Below are positions 17,188 through 26,516 of a DNA stretch of 64,000 nucleotides, piece after piece (position 1 is the stretch's first letter; each line of letters starts with the position of its first letter). Source of the DNA: Sulfitobacter sp. DSM 110093 (GTDB lineage Bacteria > Pseudomonadota > Alphaproteobacteria > Rhodobacterales > Rhodobacteraceae); contig NZ_CP085167.1 of assembly GCF_022788715.1 (NCBI RefSeq), positions 679,001 to 743,000 of the forward strand, in the 5' to 3' direction. The position numbers and the translations under genes were made by a program. The notes beneath the pieces were generated by a model, which was not told the origin of the DNA, did not search any database, and saw nothing but the letters and a program-made list of their open reading frames with translations.

Positions 17188-18153
17188 ATGCGCGCCATGC
17201 AAGTCACCGCCTATGACGAACCACTCACCCTGCAAGAGCTTGAGATGCCAATGCCGGGGCAGGGCGAAGTTTTGATCCAAGTCGAGACCTGCGGGCTGAA
17301 CTTTGGCGATTTGCTGATCATCAAAGGCACCTATCAGGAAAAGCCGCCGCTGCCGTTTACCTTGGGGATGGAGATGGCGGGCACGATCACCGCTTTGGGC
17401 GCGGGGGTCGAGCACTTGAAAGTGGGCCAACGCATTGCGGCTTACACTGGTTTTGACGGGCTGGCCGAATATGCCGCGATTTCGGCCGCGGTCTGCGTGC
17501 CGATCCCTGATGAAATGACCGCCGTGGATGCAGCAGCTTTCCTCATCGCCTATGGCACCAGCCATGTGGCGCTGGACTATAAGGCGCGGCTGCAACCGGG
17601 TGAACGGTTGCTCGTCTTGGGTGCCTCGGGCGGCATTGGCCTGACGGCGGTAGAACTGGGCAAGCTGATGGGGGCCGAGGTGATTGCCGTGGCGCGGGGT
17701 GCGGACAAACTCGCAGTCTGCAAAGAGGCTGGCGCAGATCATCTGATCAACTCCGAGACCGACGACATCCGCGCCATCGTCAAAGAATTGGGCGGGGCCG
17801 ATGTGGTCTATGACCCCGTGGGCGGCGACCAGTTCAAAGCCGCCATGCGCGCCTGCAATCCCGAAGCGCGGCTGATCCCGCTGGGTTTTGCCAGCGGTGA
17901 GGTGCCGCAGATCCCGGCCAATATCCTGCTGGTCAAAAACCTCACCGTGCTGGGCTTTTACTGGGGCGGCTATGCCAAGATCAAACCCTCGGTTCTGACC
18001 GACAGTTTCGCCGAACTGATCAAATGGTATGTCGCCGGAAAGCTTAAGCCCCATGTCAGCAACGTCATGCCGCTGGAGCAGGCGAATGAGGCGCTGGCCC
18101 TGCTGCGGGACCGCAAAGCGACCGGCAAAGTGGTGGTTGAGGTGGCCCGCTAG
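17188..18153 (+). CDS. zinc-independent NADPH:quinone oxidoreductase (MDR family)
   Basis: A 321-residue medium-chain reductase without zinc-binding cysteines. Seen are the N-terminal GroES-like part (GEVLIQVETCGLNFGDLLI), the Rossmann motif VLGASGGIGLTAVELGK, and GADVVYDPVGG, all typical of quinone oxidoreductases of the QorA/QOR1 type. It probably reduces quinones or enoyl/enone compounds with NADPH in the cytosol. The start at 17188 has AAAGGA upstream. Its stop overlaps the stop of the convergent exporter gene by four bases. Confidence 0.88.
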   Translation: MRAMQVTAYDEPLTLQELEMPMPGQGEVLIQVETCGLNFGDLLIIKGTYQEKPPLPFTLGMEMAGTITALGAGVEHLKVGQRIAAYTGFDGLAEYAAISAAVCVPIPDEMTAVDAAAFLIAYGTSHVALDYKARLQPGERLLVLGASGGIGLTAVELGKLMGAEVIAVARGADKLAVCKEAGADHLINSETDDIRAIVKELGGADVVYDPVGGDQFKAAMRACNPEARLIPLGFASGEVPQIPANILLVKNLTVLGFYWGGYAKIKPSVLTDSFAELIKWYVAGKLKPHVSNVMPLEQANEALALLRDRKATGKVVVEVAR

Positions 18154-19130
18154 GCCCGCCGCCCGCCCTGCAAACGGGTCACGCGCAGCGCCTTTTGGCG
18201 CTCGCGTAGGTAGACGAAAAGACCGGAAGCGAGGATCAGCGCGATCCCGACCCAGACCTCCCAAACCGGCAGATCGCCGAAGATCACGAAGCCCCAGAAA
18301 ACCGCCAGCGGCAGCCCGATATATTCAAACGGGGCCACGGTGGCGGCGTCGCCCAGCCGGTAGGCTTGGCTCAGGCAGTAGCCGATCAGCGCGATGTTGA
18401 GGCCGATGCCAAGGAAGGTGAGGAAATCCTCCTGCGCTGGCCAGACCCACGCGCGCAGCAGGAATTGGAGTGACGCATTGCTGCCCTCATCCACAAACCG
18501 CCCGTCGCCCGCGACAAGGAAAAATCCCAGCGATACGGCAATAAAAGAAGCCTGAATATAGACCATCAAGGCCGAGGCTTTGGAGTTCACGCCGAGCTTG
18601 CGGGTCATCAACTGATTCAACGCATAGGTCAGCGCGGCAAGTACCGGCAGCAGCAAAATCCAGCGAGAAACGTCGAGCGTCGCCGTAGAAGCCCAAGGCC
18701 GCATCATGATCACCACGCCAACAAACCCCACGATCACCGCGCCAAGGCGTAGCGGGCCGACCTTTTCGCCCAGAAGCGGGATCGACAGCAGGGTGATGAA
18801 CAGGGGCGCGGCAAAGAACAGGGCCGTCGCTTCGGCAAGTGGCAAGACCGAAAGCGCCAGAAAGAATGACATGTTAGAAATCACGATCAGCAGCCCGCGT
18901 AGCAGATGCAGCCCCGGCTGGCGCGTTCTGAGCAGGTGAAATCCGCCTTCAAGTTTGACTAAAACCAGCCCCAACACGATCCCGATGGCCGACCGTGTGA
19001 AAACGATCTGATGTAGCGGATAGCCGCCCGATAGACGTTTGATCAGCATGTCATTGACCGAAATCGCGGCCACGCCGAGAAGGATCAACCCGATCGCCAG
19101 CCCGGCGCGGTTATGGGGAGAGGTGCTCAT
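18150..19130 (-). CDS. DMT-superfamily (EamA) transporter
   Basis: A 326-residue membrane protein with ten predicted helices arranged as two EamA repeats. Landmarks are AISVNDMLIKRLSGGYPLHQIVF in the first repeat, the helix-4 region PLAEATALFFAAPLFITLLS, and APFEYIGLPLAVFWGFVIFGD in the second. Such proteins export metabolites or drugs; the substrate is unknown. The start 19130 gives the usual short N-terminus, although the frame stays open further upstream. It is divergent from the CoxG-like gene. Confidence 0.88.
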   Translation of the reverse strand: MSTSPHNRAGLAIGLILLGVAAISVNDMLIKRLSGGYPLHQIVFTRSAIGIVLGLVLVKLEGGFHLLRTRQPGLHLLRGLLIVISNMSFFLALSVLPLAEATALFFAAPLFITLLSIPLLGEKVGPLRLGAVIVGFVGVVIMMRPWASTATLDVSRWILLLPVLAALTYALNQLMTRKLGVNSKASALMVYIQASFIAVSLGFFLVAGDGRFVDEGSNASLQFLLRAWVWPAQEDFLTFLGIGLNIALIGYCLSQAYRLGDAATVAPFEYIGLPLAVFWGFVIFGDLPVWEVWVGIALILASGLFVYLRERQKALRVTRLQGGRRA

Positions 19131-19234
19131 GACCAAAGACCTACCAGCCCGGCGGGAGAGGTCCAGCGCTTTGACGTTGGTTTGCGCAGAATTACCCGCT
19201 AGGCTGAAAGGATAGGTTAAAGGGAGAGCTAGCA

Positions 19235-19756
19235 ATGCAGATGTCCGACACCCGCCAGATCGCCGCCACCCCAGCCGAGGTTTATGCAGCACTGCTGGAC
19301 CCTGAGATGCTGCAAACCTGCGTGCCCGGCGCGCAGGATGTTACCGGCTCGGTTGAAGAGGGCTATGACGCGACGGTGGTGCAAAAGGTCGGCCCGGTAA
19401 AGGCGACCTTTAAGGGGCATGTGAAACTCTCTGATTTGGTGCCGAACGAAGCGCTGACCATCACCGGCGAGGGTAAAGGCGGGGCCGCTGGTTTCGCCAA
19501 GGGCGGCGCGGAAGTGCGGCTGGCGGAAAAGGACGGCGGCACCGAACTGAGTTACGACGTGGAGGCCAAAGTGGGCGGCAAGCTGGCGCAGCTTGGCAGC
19601 CGGATCATCGATGGCTTCGCTAAGAAAATGGCGGATCAGTTCTTCGACAATCTGCAATCCTCGCTCGAAGGTCCGACAGAAGAGACGGGCGAAAGCGCGG
19701 AAGCTGATGAAGACGCCCCCGCCAAAAAGGGCTGGTTCGGCCGCGCCAAGACCTGA
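19235..19756 (+). CDS. CoxG-like SRPBCC-fold protein
   Basis: A 173-residue protein of the carbon monoxide dehydrogenase subunit G family: TPAEVYAALLDPEMLQTCVPG at the start, then GPVKATFKGHVKL and a Gly-rich AAGFAKGGAEV, which line the START-like pocket. The C-terminal 25 residues are acidic and then basic (KKGWFGRAKT). CoxG proteins aid membrane anchoring or maturation of Mo-hydroxylases, but no coxSML genes are present here, so its role at this locus is open. Confidence 0.85.
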   Translation: MQMSDTRQIAATPAEVYAALLDPEMLQTCVPGAQDVTGSVEEGYDATVVQKVGPVKATFKGHVKLSDLVPNEALTITGEGKGGAAGFAKGGAEVRLAEKDGGTELSYDVEAKVGGKLAQLGSRIIDGFAKKMADQFFDNLQSSLEGPTEETGESAEADEDAPAKKGWFGRAKT

Positions 19757-19819
19757 ACGCATCTGTTCACCCGGCCCAAAGCCAGTTAGGTTGCGCGCCT
19801 CATCAAAGCGGAGACGACC

Positions 19820-20749
19820 ATGCCGACAATCGTGGATATTCAGAACCTGCGTAAATCCTATGCAGGCGGTTTCGAGGCGCTTAAAGGGGTCAATCTGGAG
19901 ATTGAGCAGGGCGAAATCCTCGCGCTTTTGGGCTCCAATGGGGCGGGCAAGACGACGCTGATCTCGACCATCTGTGGCATCACCACCGCGACCAGCGGCA
20001 CGGTGACTGTGGGTGGGCACGACATTAAGGATGATTTCCGCGCGGCACGTTCGATGATCGGACTGGTCCCGCAGGAGATCAACCTGGAGCCCTTTGAACG
20101 GGTACTGAACACCGTGCGTTTCTCGCGCGGGCTATTTGGCCGGCCGGCGGATGAGGCGGTGCTGGAGAAAATCCTGCGTCAACTCTCGCTCTGGGACAAG
20201 AAAGACAGCCAGATCCGCGAGCTTTCGGGCGGGATGAAACGCCGCGTGCTGATCGCCAAGGCGCTGTCGCATGACCCGAAGGTGCTGTTCTTGGACGAGC
20301 CCACCGCGGGCGTCGACGTGGAACTGCGCAAGGACATGTGGGAGATCGTGGCGGGGCTGAAAGCCTCTGGCGTGACGATCATCCTGACCACCCATTATAT
20401 CGAAGAGGCCGAAGCCATCGCGGACCGGATCGGCGTCATCGCCAAGGGTGAATTGCTGCTGGTCGAAGAGAAAGACGCGCTGATGGCGCGGATGGGCAAA
20501 AAGCAACTCGAAGTGCAACTTACCGAGCCGATCACCGAAGTGCCGCTGGCGCTGCAATCGCCGGATGTTGAACTGTCCGCCGATGGGCGGTCTTTGATCT
20601 ATACCTATGACACCAACGCCGAGCGCACCGGGATAACCAAGCTGCTCTCCAAAGTGGCCGAAAGTGGTTTGGTCCTGCAAGACGTGGCGACACGGCAAAG
20701 CAGTCTAGAAGATATCTTTGTCGATCTGCTCAAGGAGGATGCGGCATGA
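19820..20749 (+). CDS. ABC-2 type transporter ATP-binding protein
   Basis: A 309-residue ATPase of the DrrA/YadG type. Walker [10 protein letters not shown] is at 38-46, Q-loop LVPQEINL, signature LSGGMKRR, Walker [13 protein letters not shown], and the switch His in [11 protein letters not shown]. The extra C-terminal 80 residues are usual for ABC-2 exporters. It energises the permease encoded next, with an ATGA overlap. The substrate is unknown. Confidence 0.93.
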   Translation: MPTIVDIQNLRKSYAGGFEALKGVNLEIEQGEILALLGSNGAGKTTLISTICGITTATSGTVTVGGHDIKDDFRAARSMIGLVPQEINLEPFERVLNTVRFSRGLFGRPADEAVLEKILRQLSLWDKKDSQIRELSGGMKRRVLIAKALSHDPKVLFLDEPTAGVDVELRKDMWEIVAGLKASGVTIILTTHYIEEAEAIADRIGVIAKGELLLVEEKDALMARMGKKQLEVQLTEPITEVPLALQSPDVELSADGRSLIYTYDTNAERTGITKLLSKVAESGLVLQDVATRQSSLEDIFVDLLKEDAA

Positions 20750-21507
20750 ACTGGACCGCGATCAAAGCCATCTACGCCTTTGAAATGGCGCGTTTCTTTC
20801 GCACCATCACGCAAAGCATCATCTCGCCGGTGTTGTCGACCTCGCTTTACTTCGTCGTCTTCGGCGCGGCCATCGGCAGCCGTATCGAAGAAGTCGAGGG
20901 CGTGAGCTATGGCGCCTTTATTGTGCCGGGGTTGATCATGCTAAGCGTTATCACTCAGTCGATCTCAAATGCGTCTTTCGGCATCTATTTCCCGAAATTC
21001 ATCGGCACGGTCTATGAACTGCTCTCGGCCCCGATCAACTTTTTCGAGATCGTCATCGGCTATGTCGGTGCGGCGGCCACCAAGGCGCTGTTCATCGGTA
21101 CGATCATCTTGATCACGGCGTTTTTCTTTGTCGATATCACGATCCAGCACCCCATCGCCATGGTCGCTTTCTTGATCCTGACCTGTATCAGCTTTGCGCT
21201 GATGGGGTTCATCATCGGCATCTGGGCAGGGAATTTTGAGCAGTTGCAACTGGTGCCGCTCTTGATCGTCACGCCGCTCGTCTTCCTTGGCGGGTCTTTC
21301 TACTCGATCTCGATGCTGCCGCCGGTCTGGCAGGTGATCTCGCACTTCAACCCGGTGGTCTATCTGATCTCAGGCTTTCGCTGGGCGTTTTTCGGCTCTG
21401 CCGATGTGCCGATCCTCACCAGCCTTGCGGCAATCGCGCTGTTTACCGCACTTTGCCTTGGTGTGATCTGGTGGATTTTCCGCACCGGCTGGCGTCTGCG
21501 GGCCTGA
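20746..21507 (+). CDS. ABC-2 type transporter permease
   Basis: A 253-residue inner-membrane protein with six hydrophobic helices. It carries the ABC-2 family signature region [19 protein letters not shown] followed by [14 protein letters not shown]. It resembles YadH/NodJ-like exporters. It is coupled by a 4-base overlap to the preceding ATPase, and the pair forms a complete exporter. Confidence 0.92.
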   Translation: MNWTAIKAIYAFEMARFFRTITQSIISPVLSTSLYFVVFGAAIGSRIEEVEGVSYGAFIVPGLIMLSVITQSISNASFGIYFPKFIGTVYELLSAPINFFEIVIGYVGAAATKALFIGTIILITAFFFVDITIQHPIAMVAFLILTCISFALMGFIIGIWAGNFEQLQLVPLLIVTPLVFLGGSFYSISMLPPVWQVISHFNPVVYLISGFRWAFFGSADVPILTSLAAIALFTALCLGVIWWIFRTGWRLRA

Positions 21508-21558
21508 GGGCCGCGAAACTTGGGCGCCCGCCTTGTTTGCACCGGGTGGGCGTTCTAC

Positions 21559-22365
21559 ATGAGAAGAATGAGAATTCGGCTACCCTTCCTTAAATCCCCG
21601 CCCAGCGTTTCCGTGATCCGGCTTTCCGGCATGATCGGCTCGCAGGGGCGCGCGGTGTTGAACGATGCCAGCATGGGGCCGGTCATCGAAAAGGCCTTTG
21701 CCAAGGGCAAGCCTGCCGCTGTCGCGCTGGAGATCAACTCTCCCGGTGGCAGTCCGGTGCAATCCTCGTTGATCGGCGCGCGTATCCGGCGGCTGTCTGA
21801 GGAAAAGAACATTCCCGTCATCGCTTTTGTCGAAGATGTCGCCGCCTCTGGCGGTTACTGGTTGGCAGCTGCGGCGGATGAGATTTACGCGGACCCAAGC
21901 TCGGTCGTGGGCTCCATCGGGGTGATCTCTGCCTCTTTCGGGGTGCATGAATTCATCCGCGAGCACGGGGTTGAGCGGCGCGTCTATACGGCAGGGCAGA
22001 GCAAATCCATGCTCGACCCCTTCCGCCCGGAAGACCCCGAAGATGTCGCCCGGCTGAAAACGCTGCTCGAAGACATTCATGGAAATTTTATCGACCACGT
22101 AAAGACCCGCCGCGCGGGCAAGCTGCCCGAGGGGCAAGACCTCTTTACCGGGGAAATTTGGCTGGCGAAACGCGCCGCCGAACTGGGGCTGATCGACGGT
22201 ATCGGCCATCTGAAACCGCTGCTGAAAGAGCGCTTTGGCAACAAGGTGAAACTGCGCCGCTACGGTGTGAAACGCGGGCTTCTGTCGCGCTTTGGCGTGC
22301 AGATGGTGCAAGACGCGGTGCAGGGCATAGAGGAACGCGCGGCCTATGCGCGGTTTGGTCTCTAG
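21559..22365 (+). CDS. S49 (SppA-like) signal peptide peptidase
   Basis: A 268-residue serine protease of family S49, the short single-domain form. With the start at 21559 the nucleophile is Ser97 (DVAASGGYWLA) and the general base Lys149 (GQSKSMLDPF). GSIGVISASFGV and NSPGGSP are also diagnostic. There is no clear membrane anchor. A second ATG at 21568 and an open frame upstream leave the start slightly uncertain. It probably degrades cleaved signal peptides or other membrane-released peptides. Confidence 0.88.
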   Translation: MRRMRIRLPFLKSPPSVSVIRLSGMIGSQGRAVLNDASMGPVIEKAFAKGKPAAVALEINSPGGSPVQSSLIGARIRRLSEEKNIPVIAFVEDVAASGGYWLAAAADEIYADPSSVVGSIGVISASFGVHEFIREHGVERRVYTAGQSKSMLDPFRPEDPEDVARLKTLLEDIHGNFIDHVKTRRAGKLPEGQDLFTGEIWLAKRAAELGLIDGIGHLKPLLKERFGNKVKLRRYGVKRGLLSRFGVQMVQDAVQGIEERAAYARFGL

Positions 22366-22368
22366 CCC

Positions 22369-22533
22369 ATGGTTTTCAAGATCGTTCTGCTGTTTCTGGT
22401 GGCCATGGGCCTGCTCGCTTGGTTTGGAAAAATGCATTGGCTGGGGGGCAAACGCCTGTCCCGGTCCAAATGCCGTGACTGCGGACGTTACCGCATTGGC
22501 AAAGGCGATTGTGCCTGTAAGGGAGGGCGTTGA
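22369..22533 (+). CDS. 54-residue membrane-anchored Cys-rich microprotein
   Basis: An ATG three bases after the peptidase stop opens a 54-codon frame whose stop overlaps the next start (TGATG). The N-terminal helix (VFKIVLLFLVAMGLLAWFG) spans the membrane. The C-terminal half is basic with Cys35, Cys38, Cys48 and Cys50 (KCRDCGRYRIGKGDCAC), a CxxC...CxC layout that could bind zinc or another metal. Tight coupling to the antiporter gene argues that it is real. I do not recognise a named family. Confidence 0.72.
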   Translation: MVFKIVLLFLVAMGLLAWFGKMHWLGGKRLSRSKCRDCGRYRIGKGDCACKGGR

Positions 22534-23492
22534 TGCTGATGCCGTGGCTACTTTCGGGGCTTGGCCTCGTGATCCTGCTGTTTGCGGGGGATGCGTTGGT
22601 CAAAGGGGCGGTGAACCTGTCGCTGCGCCTTGGCGTGCCCGCGCTGATCGTCAGTCTGACCATTGTGGCCTTTGGCACCTCTGCGCCTGAACTACTGATC
22701 TCAATCAAGGCGATCTTGGACAACGCGCCGGGTTTGGCGCTTGGGAATGTCGTCGGGTCGAACACGGCGAACATCCTGATGGTATTGGGCATTCCGGCCT
22801 TGCTGGCGACGATGCACACTTCGGAATGCAGCACGCGCAAGACCTATAATCAGATGATCGCCGCGTCAGTCTTGTTCATTGCGTTGGCTTTCCGTGGGGT
22901 CTTTGACTGGATCGCTGGGCTGATCCTGCTCGCCGGGCTGGCCTATATGCTCTATGACGCCTTTGGCGACGCCAAGGATCACCGTCATGCCTGCCGGGCC
23001 GGTGCAGTGGATAATGAAGAAGAGCCCGAAGGCGCGGACCCCAATATGGCGGGCTGGCAGATTGCGCTGTTCCTGATCCTTGGCCTGATCGGCTTGCCCT
23101 TAGGCGCAAGCCTTCTGGTGGATAACGCCACGATCATCGCCCAGACCTATGGGGTGAGTGACACAGTGATTGGCCTGACGCTTGTGGCCGTGGGCACATC
23201 GCTGCCGGAACTGGCGACCACCGTGATGGCCGCGCTGCGCCGTCAGGCGGATGTGGCGCTTGGCAACGTCATCGGTTCGAACATGTTTAACCTTCTCGCG
23301 ATCATCGGCATCGCGAGTCTTGTTGGCCCGATTGAGGTCGACGAAGCCTTCTTGCGGATCGACCTTTGGGTGATGCTGGGCGCGTCGCTGTTGCTGATCC
23401 CCTTCGTCTATCTGGGGCGCGACATCACGCGGCTTTGGGGTGTGGCGCTCAGCGCGCTTTACGGGCTTTATTTGTTAATCATCCTGATCTGA
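22533..23492 (+). CDS. calcium/sodium antiporter (CaCA family, YrbG-like)
   Basis: A 319-residue cation antiporter with two homologous halves. Each half carries an alpha-repeat: GTSAPELLISIKAI with ALGNVVGSNTANI, and GTSLPELATTVMAAL with ALGNVIGSNMFNL. The central loop is hydrophilic. GGGAGGG lies ahead of the ATG at 22533, which overlaps the stop of the microprotein gene. It exchanges Ca2+ (or another divalent cation) for Na+ or H+ across the inner membrane. Confidence 0.93.
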   Translation: MLMPWLLSGLGLVILLFAGDALVKGAVNLSLRLGVPALIVSLTIVAFGTSAPELLISIKAILDNAPGLALGNVVGSNTANILMVLGIPALLATMHTSECSTRKTYNQMIAASVLFIALAFRGVFDWIAGLILLAGLAYMLYDAFGDAKDHRHACRAGAVDNEEEPEGADPNMAGWQIALFLILGLIGLPLGASLLVDNATIIAQTYGVSDTVIGLTLVAVGTSLPELATTVMAALRRQADVALGNVIGSNMFNLLAIIGIASLVGPIEVDEAFLRIDLWVMLGASLLLIPFVYLGRDITRLWGVALSALYGLYLLIILI

Positions 23493-23504
23493 GGAGGGCG
23501 GCAG

Positions 23505-24284
23505 ATGCGGCGGGCATTGGTGACCGGGGCCGGGCAACGTCTGGGCCGCGCCATGGCGCTTTATCTTGGGCAGCGGGGCTTTGAAGTAGCGGTGCATTAT
23601 GCCACCTCGCAAGATGGAGCCGATACCACAGCCGCTGAGATCACAGCAATGGGGAGGCGTGCCGTGACTTTGCAAGCCGACCTGCTGGAAGAGGCCGCTA
23701 CAGAAACGCTTTTGCCCCGCGCGGCAGAGGCGCTAGGTGGGCCGATTACCTGCCTTGTGAACAACGCCTCGATTTTCGAGTATGACGATATCACCAGCGC
23801 CACCCGCGAAAGCTGGGACCGGCATATGGGCAGCAACCTTCGCGCGCCATTCGTTTTGACGCAAGCGATGGCGGGGCAGGGGTTAAAGCCCGAGACAGAC
23901 CAAAACGGAGAGCCCCGAGCCGCCGGGCTGATCGTCAATATGCTTGACCAGCGGGTGCGGAACCTCACGCCAGAGTTCACGACCTACACGATCGCCAAGA
24001 TGGGGCTTTGGGCCATGACGCGCACCACAGCGCAGGCTTTGGCCCCGGCGATCAGGGTTAACGGCATCGGCCCCGGCCCGACGCTGAAGGGCAGTGCCCA
24101 AAGCGCCGAAGGCTTTGCCGCACAGCGCCGCGACACGGTTCTAGCCCGTGGTGCAAACCCTGAGGATATCACCGCCGCACTGGGCTATTTCATCGATTCA
24201 CCGGGGGTGACAGGACAGCTGATCTGCACCGACGGAGGGGAGCATTTGCAGTGGAATACAAGCCCCAAAGACGCCTTGGCGTAA
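23505..24284 (+). CDS. pteridine-reductase-like short-chain dehydrogenase (FolM/PTR1 type)
   Basis: A 259-residue SDR. The cofactor motif is TGAGQRLGRAMA, and NNAS is at 86-89. The catalytic residues read Asp148-Tyr161-Lys165 (IVNMLDQRV, YTIAK), with Asp in place of the usual SDR Ser. That D-Y-K triad and the NMLD stretch are the mark of pteridine/dihydrofolate reductases such as PTR1 and FolM. It probably reduces dihydromonapterin or dihydrofolate with NADPH. GGAGGGCGG lies ahead of the start. Confidence 0.8.
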   Translation: MRRALVTGAGQRLGRAMALYLGQRGFEVAVHYATSQDGADTTAAEITAMGRRAVTLQADLLEEAATETLLPRAAEALGGPITCLVNNASIFEYDDITSATRESWDRHMGSNLRAPFVLTQAMAGQGLKPETDQNGEPRAAGLIVNMLDQRVRNLTPEFTTYTIAKMGLWAMTRTTAQALAPAIRVNGIGPGPTLKGSAQSAEGFAAQRRDTVLARGANPEDITAALGYFIDSPGVTGQLICTDGGEHLQWNTSPKDALA

Positions 24285-24569
24285 GCGCAATGCAGGAAGT
24301 TTTGCACGTTCTTAACGTATGTTACCAAACTGTTACCGAAACCTCTTTGTTTTCAGAGGCTTGTTTCGTGCGAGATAAAAAATACAGCAATAACAATGAA
24401 TTATTGACGTGCTTAAAAAATGGGCAAATCAGCGAAGCCTGTCAAAAACAACGGAAATTCCTAGATGCCCAGAAGTTATCGTCAGACTTATCCACATCTT
24501 CGGTGGACATGTTAAAGCTTGCCCCCATTGCCGTCCTATTGCAGCGAAGCACGAGAATCAGCGCCTGAG
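24285..24569. promoter_or_regulatory. AT-rich region upstream of uvrC with a perfect DnaA box
   Basis: This 285-bp gap is clearly more AT-rich than its surroundings. It holds TTATCCACA (24488-24496), an exact match to the DnaA box consensus, which overlaps an inverted repeat TCCAC...GTGGA (24491-24507). Further left are two GTTACC repeats 11 bp apart near 24320-24337 and an imperfect hairpin around the CCTCT/AGAGG arms near 24341-24359. An open frame across it (24290-24568) has AT-rich third positions unlike any neighbour and is probably not a gene. Confidence 0.5.
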
Positions 24570-26438
24570 ATGACCACGCCAAACGACAGCCCTCCGCCGC
24601 AAGGCCGCCAGGTGATTCAGGCCTATCTGAAGTCGCTCGATTCGTCGCCGGGCGTCTACCGGATGCTCGATGCGGAGAGCCGTGTGCTCTATGTCGGCAA
24701 GGCGCGAAACCTGCGCGCGCGGGTGTCGTCCTATGCGCGGCCCACGGGACATTCGGGGCGCATCTCGCGGATGATCGCCAATACCGCTTCGATGATGTTT
24801 CTGACGACAAAAACGGAAACCGAGGCGCTGCTTCTTGAGCAAAACCTGATTAAACAGCTCAAGCCCAAGTTCAACGTGCTGCTGCGCGACGACAAGAGCT
24901 TTCCCAACATCCTTGTGACCGCCGATCACGACTATCCGCAGATCAAAAAACACCGTGGCGCGAAGAAGGAGAAGGGCAGCTACTACGGCCCCTTCGCCAG
25001 CGCGGGTGCGGTGAACCGCACGCTGAACCAGTTGCAGCGGGTCTTCCTTTTGCGTGATTGCTCCAACTCGATGTTCGACAGCCGCACGCGGCCCTGCTTG
25101 CAGCACCAGATCAAACGCTGCTCTGCTCCTTGCGTCGGTAAAATCTCAGCCGAAGAGTATCGCCAGACCGTGCGGGATGCAGAGCGCTTTCTTAGCGGGA
25201 AGTCGACAGAAATTCAGGGCCGTTTGGCGCGGGACATGGCCGAAGCGTCAGAGGCGATGGAGTTTGAACGCGCCGCCGCCCTGCGCGACCGGATCAAGGC
25301 GCTAACGCAGGTTCAGACGGCCCAAGGCATCAACCCGCAGGGGGTGAATGAGGCCGACATCATTGCGCTGCATATGGAAGGCGGACAAGCCTGCGTGCAG
25401 GTCTTCTTCATTCGTGCCAACCAGAACTGGGGTAACCGGGATTACTACCCCCGCGTCGGGGCCGATGTGGATGCCGCTGAAGTCTTGGAGGCGTTCATCG
25501 GCCAGTTTTACGACACGCGCGAGCCGCCACGGCAGTTGATCCTGAGCAATGAGATCGAAAACCCCGACCTGATGGCCGAAGCGCTCAGCGGCAAGATTGG
25601 TCGCAAGGTGGAACTGTTGGTCCCGCAGCGGGGCGAGAAGGCCGAGCTGGTCGACGGTGCCCTGCGCAACGCGCGCGAAAGCCTTGCCCGCAAGATGGCC
25701 GAAACGGCGACCCAGACCAAGCTGTTGCAGGGGCTGGTTGATGCCTTTGACCTGCCAAAATCGCCTGAGCGGATCGAAGTTTACGACAACTCGCACATCC
25801 AAGGCACCAATGCGGTGGGCGCGATGATTGTCGCGGGCCCTGAAGGTATGATGAAAAACCAGTACCGCAAGTTCAACATCCGCGGCGATGACCTGACCCC
25901 GGGTGACGACTTCGGCATGATGAAAGAGGTGCTGCACCGGCGCTTCAAACGGCTCATCAAAGAAGACCCGGACCGCAGCCGTGGGCTTTGGCCTGACCTG
26001 CTGCTGATCGACGGCGGCGCGGGGCAGGTGAGCGCCGTGGCCTCCATCATGGCGCAGCATGGGGTAGAAGACATTCCCATGGTCGGCGTTGCTAAAGGCA
26101 TTGATCGTGACGCGGGCAAGGAAGAGTTCCACCGCGTCGGCAAGCGCGTCATGGCGTTGCGGCACAATGATCCGGTGCTGTATTTCGTGCAGCGGCTGCG
26201 CGATGAGGCGCACCGTTTCGCCATCGGCACCCACCGCGCGAAACGCGCTAAGGGGGTGAGCGCCACGCCGCTCGACGATGTGCCGGGCGTCGGGGCCGCG
26301 CGTAAACGCGCGCTTTTGGCGCATTTCGGCTCGGCCAAGGCGGTGGGCCGCGCGAACCTGAGCGATCTTAAAGCTGTCGAAGGGGTGTCGGATGCGCTGG
26401 CAGAGACAATTTATGGCTACTTCCATGAAAAGGGTTGA
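24570..26438 (+). CDS. uvrC: excinuclease ABC subunit C
   Basis: A 622-residue UvrC nuclease of nucleotide excision repair, which makes both incisions around UvrAB-marked lesions. The GIY-YIG domain is at about 25-110 ([23 protein letters not shown]). A cysteine cluster follows ([16 protein letters not shown]), then the UVR motif near 235, the RNase H-like endonuclease domain ([33 protein letters not shown]), and two C-terminal helix-hairpin-helix repeats ([23 protein letters not shown]). The chosen start matches the usual N-terminal length; no strong ribosome site precedes it. Confidence 0.95.
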   Translation: MTTPNDSPPPQGRQVIQAYLKSLDSSPGVYRMLDAESRVLYVGKARNLRARVSSYARPTGHSGRISRMIANTASMMFLTTKTETEALLLEQNLIKQLKPKFNVLLRDDKSFPNILVTADHDYPQIKKHRGAKKEKGSYYGPFASAGAVNRTLNQLQRVFLLRDCSNSMFDSRTRPCLQHQIKRCSAPCVGKISAEEYRQTVRDAERFLSGKSTEIQGRLARDMAEASEAMEFERAAALRDRIKALTQVQTAQGINPQGVNEADIIALHMEGGQACVQVFFIRANQNWGNRDYYPRVGADVDAAEVLEAFIGQFYDTREPPRQLILSNEIENPDLMAEALSGKIGRKVELLVPQRGEKAELVDGALRNARESLARKMAETATQTKLLQGLVDAFDLPKSPERIEVYDNSHIQGTNAVGAMIVAGPEGMMKNQYRKFNIRGDDLTPGDDFGMMKEVLHRRFKRLIKEDPDRSRGLWPDLLLIDGGAGQVSAVASIMAQHGVEDIPMVGVAKGIDRDAGKEEFHRVGKRVMALRHNDPVLYFVQRLRDEAHRFAIGTHRAKRAKGVSATPLDDVPGVGAARKRALLAHFGSAKAVGRANLSDLKAVEGVSDALAETIYGYFHEKG

Positions 26439-26516
26439 GTATGCGCCCGCCGAAGGGCAGGCCGCTGGCGCGGTTTCGTCCTTTCAGCCGCGAAGGGCGC
26501 AGGATAGGATGACGAC

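Noticed and set aside
17092..18264. 390-codon minus-strand frame opposite the quinone oxidoreductase
   Set aside because: The plus strand shows intact MDR motifs and a ribosome site; the antisense product has no recognisable features.
24290..24340. SOS (LexA) box upstream of uvrC, alphaproteobacterial GTTC-N7-GTTC type
   Set aside because: GTTC-like half-sites are present but the spacing is 5 or 9 bases, not 7.
24488..24496. Perfect DnaA box considered as evidence for a replication origin
   Set aside because: It is a single box without a cluster, and neither dnaA, parAB, repABC nor other origin-linked genes are nearby.
24290..24568. Possible 92-codon gene ahead of uvrC
   Set aside because: Third codon positions are AT-rich unlike all neighbours, no ribosome site is present, and the product resembles no family; treated as a regulatory region.
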